Source: Phycicoccus endophyticus
Lineage (GTDB): Bacteria; Actinomycetota; Actinomycetes; Actinomycetales; Dermatophilaceae
Assembly: GCF_011326735.1 (NCBI RefSeq)
Contig: NZ_JAANCN010000008.1
Location: forward strand, 93,726-157,725
Direction: 5' to 3'
DNA: 64,000 nucleotides
Position numbers and translations under genes: made by a program
Part shown: positions 45,124 through 56,035 of the stretch, in pieces
Position numbering within the stretch: the stretch's first letter is position 1
Layout of the letters: every line of letters starts with the position of its first letter
The notes under the pieces: generated by a model
The model's input: only the letters and a program-made list of their open reading frames with translations
The model's database searches: none
Told to the model about the DNA's origin: nothing

Positions 45124-46020
45124 TCAGACCGACGCCGGGGCCTGTGCTCGCAGCCGGGCGGCGAGGTCGTCGTCGACCGTCGCGAAGAAGCTCCCGACGA
45201 CGTCCTCGAGCTCGTCGACGCTCGCGGCCCGGAAGAGCACCGGCTGGTAGGCGGTGATGTCGTAGTTGAGCGTGCCCATGTCGACCAGGTCCAGCGGCCG
45301 GATCTCCATCGAGCCGAACTCGTCCATCTCGCCGTAGCTCGAGAGGATGCCCGCGCCGTACGCCTTCAGGTCCGGGCCGTCGGCCATGACGCCGAACTCC
45401 ATGGAGAACCAGAAGACGTCGGCGACGAACTTGACCGCCTCGTCGGTCTCCAGGCGTGCCGTGGCGGCCCCCGCGGCCTCGGTGACCGCCGCGAACCGGG
45501 GGCTCGCCAGCTGGTTCCCGTGCCCGACGACCTCGTGGATGATGTCCGGCTCGGGCGTGTACAGGGGCTGGCTGCCGTGGCGCAGGTACTGCGTCGAGCT
45601 GAACACCCGCCGGCCGAGCCGGCCGTAGAAGTCCCGCAGCGGGACCAGGCCCGGGGCGCACGTGTACGACCACCCGGTGAGCGGCGCCAGGAGCGCCGTG
45701 ACCTCGGACAGCTGGGGGACGCGTTCGGCGGGCAGCCCGAGAGCCTCCTTGCCGCGCAGGAACTCCGGATGGGCGTACCGCTCGTGCTTGGGCGCGAGCT
45801 CGGCACACACCGTCCGCCAGATGCCGTGCTCGTCGTCGGTGTACTGGACGACCGGCACCGGTCCGCCCGGCTCGTGCGCGAGCGCCGCCGCGGCGATCTC
45901 GCCGCGGCGGGCCAGGTAGGCCTCGTCGTGCAGGCCGGGGTGGTTGTCCGCCAGGTGCACCGTCACGGTGCCGTCGTCCTGGGTCGTCACGGCCGAGTAG
46001 AGCTGTCCCTCCTCGAACAC
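45124..46020 (-). CDS. phhA: Phenylalanine 4-monooxygenase
   Basis: Pterin-dependent aromatic amino acid hydroxylase of about 298 residues, the bacterial single-domain form, converting phenylalanine to tyrosine. The iron facial triad is visible as the two histidines of [14 protein letters not shown] near residue 130 and the glutamate of [11 protein letters not shown] near residue 175. Other family marks are [20 protein letters not shown] and [22 protein letters not shown] at 46020 has GAGGAG nine bases upstream; GTG at 46029 is an alternative. It is convergent with actP and divergent from acs. Its pterin recycling partner (PhhB) is not in the window. Confidence 0.94.
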   Translation of the reverse strand: MFEEGQLYSAVTTQDDGTVTVHLADNHPGLHDEAYLARRGEIAAAALAHEPGGPVPVVQYTDDEHGIWRTVCAELAPKHERYAHPEFLRGKEALGLPAERVPQLSEVTALLAPLTGWSYTCAPGLVPLRDFYGRLGRRVFSSTQYLRHGSQPLYTPEPDIIHEVVGHGNQLASPRFAAVTEAAGAATARLETDEAVKFVADVFWFSMEFGVMADGPDLKAYGAGILSSYGEMDEFGSMEIRPLDLVDMGTLNYDITAYQPVLFRAASVDELEDVVGSFFATVDDDLAARLRAQAPASV

Positions 46021-46310
46021 CGCGCTCACCTCCTCGTGAGTGGTGGGGCCCCGGGGGGCGAGGCACCACCGAAGCACGCCGGCGCGGCGAGGGGAACCGG
46101 TGGGCGGGCACCTGGTCAACGAGTGCACACCCGCGGGAGCCCACCCCGCCACGGACCGGGCAGTGTGTCCAGCCCGCGAGTCCCGGCACCGCGCCGCTCG
46201 GCGCACCTGCGCGCCGCTGGGCCGCCCGCCCCGCGGCCGACGGTTGCCTCCGGGCCCGTCGTCGGGTTGGGTTGGGTGGAAGAAGACTCAACGACGAGGA
46301 GGAGCCCGCC

Positions 46311-48299
<1,989 letters not shown>

Positions 48300-48312
48300 C
48301 CCCGGCGCGGCA

Positions 48313-48350
48313 GACGGGGCGTCACCGGCACGGCCGGGTGGCGCCCCGTC
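48313..48350 (+). terminator. acs terminator hairpin
   Basis: GACGGGGCG (48313-48321) and CGCCCCGTC (48342-48350) form a 9-bp stem around a 20-nt loop that can pair internally, 14 bases past the acs stop. Confidence 0.6.
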
Positions 48351-48390
48351 CGCATGCGGTGGGCCCGGACCGGGCCGGCGGGGCGGCCAC

Positions 48391-48396
48391 TACACT
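48391..48396 (+). promoter_or_regulatory. -10 box of the nhaA promoter
   Basis: TACACT, with no clear -35. It predicts a leader of about 83 nt, in contrast to the leaderless genes around. Confidence 0.5.
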
Positions 48397-48400
48397 GGGA

Positions 48401-48485
48401 GGCGGAGCGCCGGGAAGTCTGGTCGGCAGTCGCCCACGCGAGCCCCGACACCGGTTCGCTCCCGCCCACCACGACAGGAGCCGTG
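48401..48485 (+). promoter_or_regulatory. Structured 5-prime leader of nhaA, riboswitch candidate
   Basis: The leader folds into a long closing stem: GGCGG (48401-48405) with CCGCC (48462-48466), AGCG (48406-48409) with CGCT (48457-48460), and CCGG (48410-48413) with CCGG (48451-48454), separated by small bulges. Inside it GTCGG (48422-48426) pairs with CCGAC (48445-48449), enclosing a further TCG/CGA hairpin. The ribosome-binding AGGAG (48476-48480) lies just outside the closing stem. Cation-antiporter genes in other bacteria carry nhaA-motif riboswitches that sense lithium or sodium; I cannot match the consensus from memory, so class is open. Confidence 0.5.
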
Positions 48486-49847
48486 ATGAGCCCTCCCCTT
48501 CCCACGCCCCGGTCCCCCGAGCGCCGTCGGGTCTTCAACCGGCCCTCGTGGGCCGAGGCCCAGCTCGTGGCCGACGCCCTGCGCACCGAGACCATCGGCG
48601 GGGCGATCCTGCTCTTCGCAGCGGTCCTGGCCATCGCGCTCGTCAACAGTCCTGCCGCGGACGCCTACACGGCACTGCGCGACACCGAGGTCGGGGTCGA
48701 GTGGGGCCACCTGCGGCTGTCGTTGGGACACTGGGCGGCCGACGGCCTGCTCGCGATCTTCTTCTTCGTGGCCGGGCTGGAGCTCAAGCGCGAGTTCATC
48801 GTCGGCGAGCTGCGCAACCCCGCCAAGGCCGCCGTCCCCGTCGTCGCGGCCGTCTGCGGCGTCATCACGCCGGCCCTCGTCTTCTTCGCGGTCGTCTCCG
48901 CGATGGGAGGCGACGGCGAGGCGCTGCGGGGCTGGGCGATCCCCACCGCGACCGACATCGCCTTCGCTCTCGCGGTGCTCGCCGTCATCGGCTCGCACCT
49001 GCCGTCGGCGCTGCGCTCCTTCCTGCTCACCCTCGCCGTGGTCGACGATCTCATCGCCATCACGATCATCGCGGTCTTCTACACCTCCGAGCTGCACGTC
49101 CTGCCCCTGCTGCTCGCCGTGCTGCCGCTCGCCGCCTTCGCCTTCCTCGTCCAGCGCCGGCTCGGCCAGTGGTGGCTGCTCGTGCCGCTGGCCGCCCTGA
49201 CCTGGGGTTTCGTCCATGCCTCCGGCGTGCACGCCACGGTCGCCGGGGTCCTGCTCGGACTCGTCGTGCCCGTCAAGCCGCGGCGGCAGGTGCCGTCCCT
49301 GAGCACGATGTCGCGCGACACCGACGTCGCGCACCGCTTCGAGCACCGGATGCGCCCGCTGTCCGCGGGGGTCGCGGTGCCCGTGTTCGCGTTCTTCGGG
49401 TCCGGGGTCGCCATCGCCGGAGGCGGGCTCGCCGAGGCCGTCACCGACCCGGTCGCCGTCGGGGTCGTCCTCGGGCTCGTCGTCGGCAAGCTCGTCGGCG
49501 TCCTCGGGTCCACCTGGGTCATGGCCCGCTTCACCAACGCCGAGCTGCACGACGACCTCACGTGGTCCGATGTCGCGGGCCTCTCGGTGCTCACCGGGGT
49601 CGGGTTCACCGTCTCCCTGCTCGTCGGGGAGCTGGCGTTCGGCGTCGGCAGCGACCGGGAGGAGCACGTCAAGCTCGGCATCCTCCTGGGGTCGCTCGTC
49701 TCCGCACTCATCGCCGCGGCCATCCTGCGGCGGCGCAACGCGGTGTACCGCCGGATCGAGGAGCGCGAGGCCCGCGACGCCGACGAGGAGGGGCGCGCAG
49801 AGCGTCACGAGGAGCGGGCCGGCCCCGGCGAGGCGTCCACTGGGTAA
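48486..49847 (+). CDS. nhaA: Na+/H+ antiporter NhaA
   Basis: Electrogenic antiporter of 453 residues and about 12 membrane segments that expels sodium or lithium in exchange for protons. The two essential adjacent aspartates are in [14 protein letters not shown], and [15 protein letters not shown] and [20 protein letters not shown] are typical. Compared with E. coli NhaA (388 residues) it has extensions at both ends, including an acidic/basic C-terminal tail ([20 protein letters not shown]). The ATG is five bases after AGGAG. It is preceded by a structured leader and followed by the small membrane protein gene at 49900. Confidence 0.95.
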   Translation: MSPPLPTPRSPERRRVFNRPSWAEAQLVADALRTETIGGAILLFAAVLAIALVNSPAADAYTALRDTEVGVEWGHLRLSLGHWAADGLLAIFFFVAGLELKREFIVGELRNPAKAAVPVVAAVCGVITPALVFFAVVSAMGGDGEALRGWAIPTATDIAFALAVLAVIGSHLPSALRSFLLTLAVVDDLIAITIIAVFYTSELHVLPLLLAVLPLAAFAFLVQRRLGQWWLLVPLAALTWGFVHASGVHATVAGVLLGLVVPVKPRRQVPSLSTMSRDTDVAHRFEHRMRPLSAGVAVPVFAFFGSGVAIAGGGLAEAVTDPVAVGVVLGLVVGKLVGVLGSTWVMARFTNAELHDDLTWSDVAGLSVLTGVGFTVSLLVGELAFGVGSDREEHVKLGILLGSLVSALIAAAILRRRNAVYRRIEEREARDADEEGRAERHEERAGPGEASTG

Positions 49848-49850
49848 GGT
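49845..49850 (+). promoter_or_regulatory. -10 box for the downstream small gene
   Basis: TAAGGT, overlapping the nhaA stop codon TAA. The predicted start is about 43 bases upstream of the ATG at 49900. Confidence 0.35.
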
Positions 49851-49899
49851 CGGGGAAGAACCGCCCCGACGTGGGACGACGACAGTGAGGGCAGCACGG

Positions 49900-50292
49900 A
49901 TGGCACCCGAGAGCAGCGAGCGCACCATCGGACAGCTCGTCGCCGACGCGACGCACGACCTGCAGGGCATCGTCCGCGGCGAGATCGCGCTGGCCAAGGC
50001 CGAGGTCACCGAGGGCGCCAAGACGATCGGCAAGGGGGCCGGGCTGCTCGCGGGCGCCGCCGTCGTCGGGCTGTTCGCGCTCGTGTTCCTCCTGCACACC
50101 CTCGCCCGGGTGGTCGCCATCTGGCTGCCGGTGTGGGCCGGCTACCTCGTCGTCACGGTGCTCCTGCTCCTCGGGGCCGGCGTGCTCGGGCTGCTCGGCC
50201 GCAACGCCCTCCAGCACGCCCGGCCGGCGCCCGAGCGCGCCATCGCGCAGGGCAAGGAGACGGTGGCGGTCCTCAAGCGCGAGCAGGGCTGA
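49900..50292 (+). CDS. Phage-holin-like superfamily (DUF1469/PHP) membrane protein
   Basis: A 130-residue membrane protein of the Actinobacterial_Holin_X type, fused in name only to phage holins. N-terminal amphipathic helix (TIGQLVADATHDLQGIVRGE, IALAKAEVTEGAKTIGKGAG) is followed by two membrane helices (AVVGLFALVFLLHTLARVVA and GYLVVTVLLLLGAGVLGLLG) and a charged tail. Such proteins are widespread near cell-envelope genes in actinobacteria, including beside marP in mycobacteria, and their function is unknown. It is convergent with marP. Confidence 0.87.
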   Translation: MAPESSERTIGQLVADATHDLQGIVRGEIALAKAEVTEGAKTIGKGAGLLAGAAVVGLFALVFLLHTLARVVAIWLPVWAGYLVVTVLLLLGAGVLGLLGRNALQHARPAPERAIAQGKETVAVLKREQG

Positions 50293-50302
50293 CGCCGGCG
50301 GC

Positions 50303-51508
50303 TCAGCCGACGCGGCAGGCCCCGCTCGAGACCGGCTCGTCCCGGACGTCGGCGCCGCGGACGACCGGGGAGACCTCGTCCAGCGTCATCGCGTACCCGG
50401 TCTGCGGGTCGTCGAGCGAGGTCGCGAAGACCATTCCCACGACCCGGCCGTCGGTGTCGAGGACGGGACCGCCGGAGGCGCCCCGGCGCACGGTGGCCCG
50501 CAGCGAGTAGACCTCCCGCGTCGTGCCCTCGCTGCCGTAGATGTCGGCGCCGCGGGCCTGGAGCACCTCACGCACCCGCGCCGCGCCGACCCACAGGCCC
50601 TGGTCGCCGGGGAAGCCGGCCAGGACGGCGTCCTCGCCCCGGGCCAGCTCCTCGCCGGCCCGTAGCGCCGGGGCGCCGAGGCCGGGGACGGCGAGCACCG
50701 CGACGTCCCGGTCCGGGTCGAAGCGCACGACCCGGGCGGCCAGCTCTGGGCCGACGCCGTCGACGCTGACCCGCACGCCGTCGGCCCCGGCGACGACGTG
50801 GGCGTTGGTGACGGCGAGCCCCGCGGAGACGACCCATGCGCTGCCCACCTGGGTCTGCCCGCACCGGGGGGCCTCGGCCCGGACGTGGAGGACCGAGCGC
50901 ATCGCGCGGACGACGGACCGGTCACGGACGAGGTCGGCGTCCGGCGCGGGGACCGCGGAGATCGGCTCGGGACCGAGCCCCTCGAAGACACGGGGGAAGC
51001 CCTCGCGGTCGAGTGCCCGGGTGAGGTCGGTGACGAGCCGGCCCGCCGAGGGCGGCACGACGTCGTCGACGACACCGACGACGCGCGAGCCCGCGACCGC
51101 CGAGCGCAGGGTGGGCGGGCCGCCCACGCGCACCGCGCCCGCCAGCACCCACAGCACGAGCACCGCAGCCGCGAGCACGGCGAGCGCCCCGAGGAGGTGG
51201 TCCAGGGCGCCGACGCCGACGTCCTGGAGGGCCGCCCGCACGCGCCGGGCGACCAGGAGCATGACCGACTGCCCGAGGACCGCCGCGAGCAGCACCACGC
51301 CGACGACCACGAGGACGCCCGAGGAGCTCCCGAGGTCGCCGAGGTGACGCTCGAGCTGGGCAGGGGCGTACCGGGCCGCGAGGTACCCACCCGCGAGCAG
51401 CCCGACGAGACCGAGGGCTGCGGTGACCAGCCCCTGGCGCCAGCCCCGCCACGTCGTGCCGGCGAGGAGGAGCAGGAGGACGACGTCGAGGACCCCTGCC
51501 GCGCTCAC
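50303..51508 (-). CDS. marP: MarP-family membrane serine protease
   Basis: Membrane-anchored periplasmic protease of 401 residues, orthologous in layout to M. tuberculosis Rv3671c, needed there for acid and oxidative stress survival through cell-wall hydrolase processing. Four N-terminal membrane helices form a CvpA-like domain (LDVVLLLLLAGTTWRGWRQG onward); the trypsin-like domain has the catalytic His in LAVTNAHVVAGADG, Asp in DPDRDVAVLAVPG and Ser in VRRGASGGPVLDTDG. Two cysteines (RCGQTQVG and SSGACRVG) fit the redox-sensitive disulfide of MarP. GTG start overlaps the nudix stop by four bases. Confidence 0.95.
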   Translation of the reverse strand: MSAAGVLDVVLLLLLAGTTWRGWRQGLVTAALGLVGLLAGGYLAARYAPAQLERHLGDLGSSSGVLVVVGVVLLAAVLGQSVMLLVARRVRAALQDVGVGALDHLLGALAVLAAAVLVLWVLAGAVRVGGPPTLRSAVAGSRVVGVVDDVVPPSAGRLVTDLTRALDREGFPRVFEGLGPEPISAVPAPDADLVRDRSVVRAMRSVLHVRAEAPRCGQTQVGSAWVVSAGLAVTNAHVVAGADGVRVSVDGVGPELAARVVRFDPDRDVAVLAVPGLGAPALRAGEELARGEDAVLAGFPGDQGLWVGAARVREVLQARGADIYGSEGTTREVYSLRATVRRGASGGPVLDTDGRVVGMVFATSLDDPQTGYAMTLDEVSPVVRGADVRDEPVSSGACRVG

Positions 51509-52182
51509 GGCGTCTCCGCGCTCGGGTCCAGGCCCCGCATCCACGGCGAGCGGACCCGCTCGGGCAGGCCCCGCTCGAGCGAGACGTCCCAGGGGCCGGC
51601 CAGGCCGGCGAGGTCGAGGAGGGCGTCGAGGAGCATCGCGGTGAACCCCCACACGAACAGGTCCCCGACCTCGAAGCCGGGCCCCCGGTAGGGCCCGAAG
51701 ACCGTCGTGAAGCGGCGCTCGGCCGCGACGAGCTCGGCCAGCGGCACCCGGTCCACCCGGGCCACCTCCGCGCGGTCGACGACGCCGACCCGCCCCGGAC
51801 GCTCCCACCAGGCGAGGACGGGCGTGACGGCGCTCTCGCTCGGGGCGAGGTGCAGGGTCGGCAGCTCGGCGAGCACCTCGACCTGCGAGCGGTCGAGCCC
51901 GACCTCCTCGTGCGCCTCCCGCAGCGCGGCGTCCACCGGTCCGTCGTCCCCGGGGTCGAGCCGGCCCCCCGGGAAGGAGACCTGGCCGGGGTGGGAGCGC
52001 AGCCCACGGGAGCGCTCGGTGAGCACGACGTCCGGGCCGGCTCCGGTGCCCGGGCCGAAGAGGACGAGCACGGCCGAGCGGCGCGCCCCACCCGCAGGGA
52101 CGGGGTGCGCGGCGAACCAGGGGTGCTCACCGACGTCCGGGCGAGCGGCCAGCCGGGTCAGCCAGTCCGGGGCCGGGGTCAT
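51505..52182 (-). CDS. Nudix hydrolase, CoA pyrophosphatase type
   Basis: A 225-residue Nudix enzyme of the NudL/CoA-diphosphatase class. The Nudix box GGRLDPGDDGPVDAALREAH continues into EEVGLD, and the upstream SHPGQVSFPGG is the UPF0035/CoAse signature. It would hydrolyse CoA or related dinucleotides to 4-phosphopantetheine and ADP. The ATG at 52182 is exactly seven bases after TACGAT, a leaderless start, so the longer GTG form beginning at 52200 is rejected. Overlap with marP by four bases makes a two-gene operon, as in mycobacteria (Rv3672c-Rv3671c). Confidence 0.92.
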   Translation of the reverse strand: MTPAPDWLTRLAARPDVGEHPWFAAHPVPAGGARRSAVLVLFGPGTGAGPDVVLTERSRGLRSHPGQVSFPGGRLDPGDDGPVDAALREAHEEVGLDRSQVEVLAELPTLHLAPSESAVTPVLAWWERPGRVGVVDRAEVARVDRVPLAELVAAERRFTTVFGPYRGPGFEVGDLFVWGFTAMLLDALLDLAGLAGPWDVSLERGLPERVRSPWMRGLDPSAETP

Positions 52183-52189
52183 GCCGGTC

Positions 52190-52195
52190 ATCGTA
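52190..52195 (-). promoter_or_regulatory. Leaderless -10 box for nudix-marP operon
   Basis: TACGAT on the minus strand, seven bases from the ATG at 52182. Confidence 0.55.
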
Positions 52196-52245
52196 GGCAC
52201 GCGCCACCGACGGGTGGCCGCGCCGGCCGGCGGGAACGCTCCTCG

Positions 52246-53034
52246 TCAGGCCTCGCCGGGGAGCGGGCCGGGAGGCGGGTCGGGGAGCACCGCCCCCGGG
52301 GCGAGCTCGAACTTCAGCAGCCGGCGCGCGGCCTCGGGGTCGGTCTCGCCCTCCCCGTACGCGGGGCACCAGCGGGTGACCGGGCAGGCACCGCAGGCCG
52401 GCCGCCGGGCGAAGCAGGTGCGCCGGCCGTGGAAGATCACGACGTGGCTGAGCATCGTCCACTCCCGGCGCGGGATGAGCGCTGCGACGGCGGCCTCGAC
52501 CTTGACCGGGTCGGTCTCCTGGGTCCACCCCCAGCGCCGGACGAGCCGGCCGACGTGGGTGTCGACGGTGATGCCGGGGACGCCGAAGGCGTTGCCGAGG
52601 ACGACGTTGGCCGTCTTGCGCCCGACGCCCGGCAGGGTGACGAGGTCCTCCATCCGGCCCGGCACCTGGCCGCCGTAGCGCTCCACGAGGGCCTGGGCGA
52701 GCGTGATGACCGAGTTGGTCTTGGCCCGGAAGAACCCCGTGGGCTTGAGCACCGCCTCCATCTCGGCCCGGTCGGCCGACGCGAGCGCTTCTGCCGTGGG
52801 CCAGCGCGAGAAGAGCGTCGGCGTCACCGTGTTGACCATGACGTCGGTGGTCTGGGCCGACAGCACCGTGGCGACGAGGAGCTGCAGCGGGGAGTCGAAG
52901 TCGAGCTCGCAGTGGGCGTACGGGTACCGCTCGCGCAGTGCGTGGTAGATGCGCCGGGCGCGACGGGTGCGCGCGACGGGGGTCTCGTCCCCGGTCGCCG
53001 CGCGGCGTACGGCGGGGGTGGGGCGGGCGGGCAC
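52246..53034 (-). CDS. nth: Endonuclease III
   Basis: Base-excision repair DNA glycosylase/AP lyase of 262 residues for oxidised pyrimidines. The helix-hairpin-helix carries the catalytic lysine in [16 protein letters not shown], with the Asp in [15 protein letters not shown]. The 4Fe-4S cluster cysteines are C-x6-C-x2-C-x5-C in [18 protein letters not shown]. The GTG at 53034 is six bases after TAGGCT, a leaderless start. A short Pro-rich extension follows the cluster. It is divergent from crp, as in mycobacteria. Confidence 0.96.
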   Translation of the reverse strand: MPARPTPAVRRAATGDETPVARTRRARRIYHALRERYPYAHCELDFDSPLQLLVATVLSAQTTDVMVNTVTPTLFSRWPTAEALASADRAEMEAVLKPTGFFRAKTNSVITLAQALVERYGGQVPGRMEDLVTLPGVGRKTANVVLGNAFGVPGITVDTHVGRLVRRWGWTQETDPVKVEAAVAALIPRREWTMLSHVVIFHGRRTCFARRPACGACPVTRWCPAYGEGETDPEAARRLLKFELAPGAVLPDPPPGPLPGEA

Positions 53035-53040
53035 GACGCC

Positions 53041-53046
53041 AGCCTA
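53041..53046 (-). promoter_or_regulatory. Leaderless -10 box for nth
   Basis: TAGGCT on the minus strand, six bases from the GTG at 53034. Confidence 0.55.
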
Positions 53047-53123
53047 CGGCCGACCCCCGACAGCGGGCGGGGCGGCCACGCGCCACCCGGAGGCAGCGAC
53101 GCCGTTCTGGCACACTGTGGGAC

Positions 53124-53801
53124 GTGGATCACGACGTCGTGCGGAAAGCGCCGCTCTTCTCACCCCTCGACGACCAGGCCGCCGAGGGGCTCATCGCGAC
53201 GATGAGCTCCTCCCGCCTCGAGCGCGGCGACGTCCTCTTCCACGAGGGCGACCAGGGCGACCGGCTGTACGTCATCGGCGAGGGCAAGATCAAGCTGGGG
53301 CGCTCCAGCAGCGACGGCCGCGAGAACCTCCTGGCCATCCTCGGGCCCGGTGAGATGTTCGGCGAGCTCTCGCTCTTCGACCCCGGTCCGCGCACCGCCA
53401 CCGCGACCGCCGTCGCCGAGACCCAGCTGCTGTCGATGGGCCACGAGCAGCTCAAGGAGTACCTGCGCGAGCGCCCCGGCGTCGCCCTGACCCTCCTCGC
53501 CGCGCTCGCCCGCCGGCTGCGCCGCACCAACGACGTGCTCGCCGACCTCGTCTTCACCGACGTGCCGGGCCGGGTGGCCAAGGCGCTGCTCGACCTCGCC
53601 AAGCGCTTCGGGCGCCCCGTCGAGGAGGGGGTGATGGTCGCCCACGACCTCACCCAGGAGGAGCTGGCCCAGCTCGTCGGCGCCTCCCGGGAGACGGTGA
53701 ACAAGGCGCTCGCGGACTTCGCCTCCCGCGGCTGGCTGCGCCTCGAGGCCCGGGCCGTCCTCCTCGTCGACGTCGAGCGCCTGCGCCGCCGCGCCCGCTG
53801 A
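53124..53801 (+). CDS. crp: CRP/FNR-family regulator (cAMP receptor protein)
   Basis: A 225-residue global regulator. N-terminal cyclic-nucleotide domain with GDVLFHEGDQGDRLYVIGEG and the phosphate-binding cassette MFGELSLFDPGPRTATATAV, where GELSL and RT-A are the residues that contact cAMP; C-terminal winged helix with recognition helix LTQEELAQLVGASRETVNKA. Context beside nth matches the mycobacterial Crp (Rv3676) and corynebacterial GlxR. GTG start is seven bases after CACACT, a weak leaderless -10. A CRP-type site occurs in this window upstream of hppA. Confidence 0.94.
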   Translation: MDHDVVRKAPLFSPLDDQAAEGLIATMSSSRLERGDVLFHEGDQGDRLYVIGEGKIKLGRSSSDGRENLLAILGPGEMFGELSLFDPGPRTATATAVAETQLLSMGHEQLKEYLRERPGVALTLLAALARRLRRTNDVLADLVFTDVPGRVAKALLDLAKRFGRPVEEGVMVAHDLTQEELAQLVGASRETVNKALADFASRGWLRLEARAVLLVDVERLRRRAR

Positions 53802-53819
53802 GCGCCGGACCGCGGCAGG

Positions 53820-54644
53820 TCACCCCCGAGGCGCTCGGAGGTACTCCAGCTGGGCCCGCACGGACAGCCGGGCGGCGGGCCACACCGACCTCGGGACCTC
53901 GGCGTAGACGCGCCGCAGGACCCCCTCCACGGGGTCGTCCTCGCCGGCCGCACCGTCGGCGAGCGCCTGGCGCACCTGCTCGAGCCGCTCGGCGCGGTGT
54001 ACCCGGTAGAACGCGACCATCGCCGCCGCGTCGGGGACGAGCGGTCCGTGGCCGGGGAGGATGCGGGTGACCTCCCCGTCGCCGGTGAGCGCGGCGATCC
54101 GCTCGAGCGAGTCCAGGTAGGCGGCGAGCTCGCCGTCCGGGTGGGCGACGACGGTCGTCCCCCGCCCGAGGACGGTGTCCCCGGTGAGGAGGGCGTGCTC
54201 GGCGGGGAGGGCGAAGGAGAGCGAGTCGGCGGTGTGCCCCGGGGTGGCGACGACCCGCAGCTCGAGCCCGCCCACCCGCACGACGTCTCCGTCCCCGAGG
54301 TCGTCGTGGCCGGCGCCCAGCGCCCGCGTGGGCGCTCCCGAGAGCTCGGCGAAGCGCGGGGCGGCCTCGGCGTGGTCGTGGTGCCCGTGGGTGAGCAGGG
54401 TCAGGGCGACCCGGGCCCCCCGACCGGCGACGAGGTCGAGCACGGCCCGCAGGTGCTCCTCGCCGTGCGGCCCGGGGTCGACGACGACGGCCTCGCTCGA
54501 CCCCGGCTCCAGGAGCACCCAGGTGTTCGTGCCGTCGAGCGTCATCGGCCCGGGGTTCGGCGCGAGGACGCAGTGGGCCCGCTCCCCGACGGCTCCCCCG
54601 GCCCACGGGTCGGCCACGGACGGCGGCGGCGCGGCGGTGCTCAT
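53820..54644 (-). CDS. Metallo-beta-lactamase-fold hydrolase
   Basis: A 274-residue MBL-fold enzyme. The metal-binding motif HxHxDH is LLTHGHHDHAEAAPRFAE; further ligands are in VVATPGHTADSLSF, ALLTGDTVLGRG and ILPGHGPLV. The C-terminal helical region resembles the LACTB2/winged-helix extension seen in RNase-type members of this group. It corresponds by position to Rv3677c. Substrate unknown: glyoxalase II-like thioesterase or nuclease activity are both possible. Last gene of the minus-strand operon DUF4177-RidA-nudix-MBL. Confidence 0.88.
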   Translation of the reverse strand: MSTAAPPPSVADPWAGGAVGERAHCVLAPNPGPMTLDGTNTWVLLEPGSSEAVVVDPGPHGEEHLRAVLDLVAGRGARVALTLLTHGHHDHAEAAPRFAELSGAPTRALGAGHDDLGDGDVVRVGGLELRVVATPGHTADSLSFALPAEHALLTGDTVLGRGTTVVAHPDGELAAYLDSLERIAALTGDGEVTRILPGHGPLVPDAAAMVAFYRVHRAERLEQVRQALADGAAGEDDPVEGVLRRVYAEVPRSVWPAARLSVRAQLEYLRAPRG

Positions 54645-54681
54645 CGCGCCCGCCCGGGCTCGGCGGACACCGGTCGCGCGC

Positions 54682-55377
54682 TCACGGCAGCTCGGCCCGC
54701 AGGACGAGGCCGCCGTCCTGCCGGCGCTCCGGCTCCGGGAGGACCGGCACGATGCGGGGCCGCTCGGCGAGGAACGTGGCAGCGTCCGCGCAGCGGCCGA
54801 GCGCCTCGAGCGCCCAGACCTGCGGCGGCAGCATCCGCACCCGGCCCGAACCGGCCCCGGCCAGCAGGTCGGCCGGCCGCGCCCAGCCCCCGCCGTCGGA
54901 CTCGCCGCTGGTCTCGCGGGGGTGCTGTCCCGGCGGCATCCCGGCCGCGAGGATCCACGTGTCGTAGCGCCGGGGCTCGAACGCGGGGGTCACCCAGTGG
55001 CCGCGTCCGCGCAGCGCCGCCACCTCGAGCCGGACGCCGCACTCCTCCTCGACCTCCCGCACGGCCGCCGCGGCGAACGGGGCCGCGTGCTGCGCGCTCA
55101 CCCCGAGGTGGGCCGCGAGGTCGGCCAGCCCCGGGGTCGAGAGGTCGAGGGCGTGGTCGGCCGGGTCGACCCGGCCCCCGGGGAAGACGACCATCGAGGG
55201 CGCGAACGCCATGGTCGCCGCGCGGCGCTGGACGTACACCTGCGGCCCGTCGCGGCCGTCCCGGACGAGCATGACCGTGGCGGCCGGTCGTGGCGCCGAC
55301 CCGGCGGGGCGCCCCCGGGCGACCCAGTCCTCGGCGCGGGCGCGCAGCGCGTCCTCGCGCAGCGGGAGCCGGACCAC
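54682..55377 (-). CDS. Nudix hydrolase with split Nudix box
   Basis: A 231-residue Nudix-fold protein. The half VVFPGGRVDPAD and the half AAVREVEEECGVRLE belong to the Nudix box but are separated by an insertion of about 35 residues, typical of the NUDT19-like subgroup that acts on CoA or fatty acyl-CoA. The GTG start at 55377 has no clear ribosome-binding site and lies 22 bases after the RidA stop, so translation coupling is likely. Preferred substrate not known. Confidence 0.82.
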   Translation of the reverse strand: MVRLPLREDALRARAEDWVARGRPAGSAPRPAATVMLVRDGRDGPQVYVQRRAATMAFAPSMVVFPGGRVDPADHALDLSTPGLADLAAHLGVSAQHAAPFAAAAVREVEEECGVRLEVAALRGRGHWVTPAFEPRRYDTWILAAGMPPGQHPRETSGESDGGGWARPADLLAGAGSGRVRMLPPQVWALEALGRCADAATFLAERPRIVPVLPEPERRQDGGLVLRAELP

Positions 55378-55399
55378 CCGCAGTTCGGGGGGTGCCCCG

Positions 55400-55873
55400 T
55401 CAGTCGCGGACGTGGGCGATCACCTCGACCTCGACGGGCGCCCCGAGCGGCAGCGCGGCCACCCCGACGGCCGAGCGGGCGTGCACGCCGGCCTCGCCGA
55501 ACACCTCGCCGAGGAGCTCGCTCGCGCCGTCGACGACGCCCGGCTGGCCGGTGAACGAGGGGTCGGAGGAGACGAAGCCGGTGACCTTGACGACGCGCTG
55601 CACCCGGTCGAGCTCACCGACGACGGAGGCGATGGCGGCCACGGCGTTGAGGGCACACAGCCGCGCGAGCTCGCGGGCCCGCTGCGGCGTGACGAGCCCG
55701 ACGAGCTCGCCCACGTGGCCCACCTCGGGCAGCCGCCCGGCGACGAACGGCAGCTGGCCCGAGACGTAGACCCGAGAGCCGTCGAGCACGGCGGGCCGGT
55801 AGGCGGCGACCGGGGCGGGCGTCTCGGGCAGGGTCAGCCCGAGCGCGGCGACCCGCTCCTCGACGGCGCCCAC
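55400..55873 (-). CDS. RidA-family (YjgF/UK114) imine deaminase
   Basis: A 157-residue member of the Rid superfamily that hydrolyses reactive enamine/imine intermediates made by PLP enzymes. Family features are GSRVYVSGQLPFVAG, ALNAVAAIASVVGELDRVQR, VVKVTGFVSSDPSFTGQP and GARSAVGVAALPLGAPVE-like VHARSAVGVAALPLGAPVEV; the conserved arginine that binds the substrate carboxylate is in HARSAVG. The C-terminal EVEVIAHVRD is normal. GTG start two bases after the DUF4177 stop. It would complement the many PLP steps such as Kbl. Confidence 0.92.
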   Translation of the reverse strand: MGAVEERVAALGLTLPETPAPVAAYRPAVLDGSRVYVSGQLPFVAGRLPEVGHVGELVGLVTPQRARELARLCALNAVAAIASVVGELDRVQRVVKVTGFVSSDPSFTGQPGVVDGASELLGEVFGEAGVHARSAVGVAALPLGAPVEVEVIAHVRD

Positions 55874-55875
55874 GG

Positions 55876-56028
55876 TCAGCCCTTCGGCCGCTTGAGGTAG
55901 GCGACGAGGTTGCCCTCCGGCATGAGGATGACCTGGACCAGCTCCCAGCCGTCCTCGCCCCACTGGTCGAGGATCTGCTTGGTCGCGTGGACGATGAGCG
56001 GCACGGTCGCGTACTCCCACTTCTGCAT
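55876..56028 (-). CDS. DUF4177 small protein
   Basis: A 50-residue protein below the usual ORF size cut-off. The sequence begins MQKWEYATVPLIVH and contains the family core QWGEDGWELVQVILMPEGN, ending in YLKRPKG. The ATG is seven bases after TAGGGT (56036-56041 on the minus strand), a leaderless start. Its stop lies two bases before the RidA start, so it heads the operon with RidA, nudix and MBL genes. Function unknown; the same small gene occurs beside ridA in many actinobacteria. Confidence 0.9.
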   Translation of the reverse strand: MQKWEYATVPLIVHATKQILDQWGEDGWELVQVILMPEGNLVAYLKRPKG

Positions 56029-56035
56029 GCGCGCC

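Noticed and set aside
49900..50292. Phage holin and thus a prophage remnant
   Set aside because: The protein is of the chromosomal actinobacterial holin-like superfamily and there are no other phage genes nearby.
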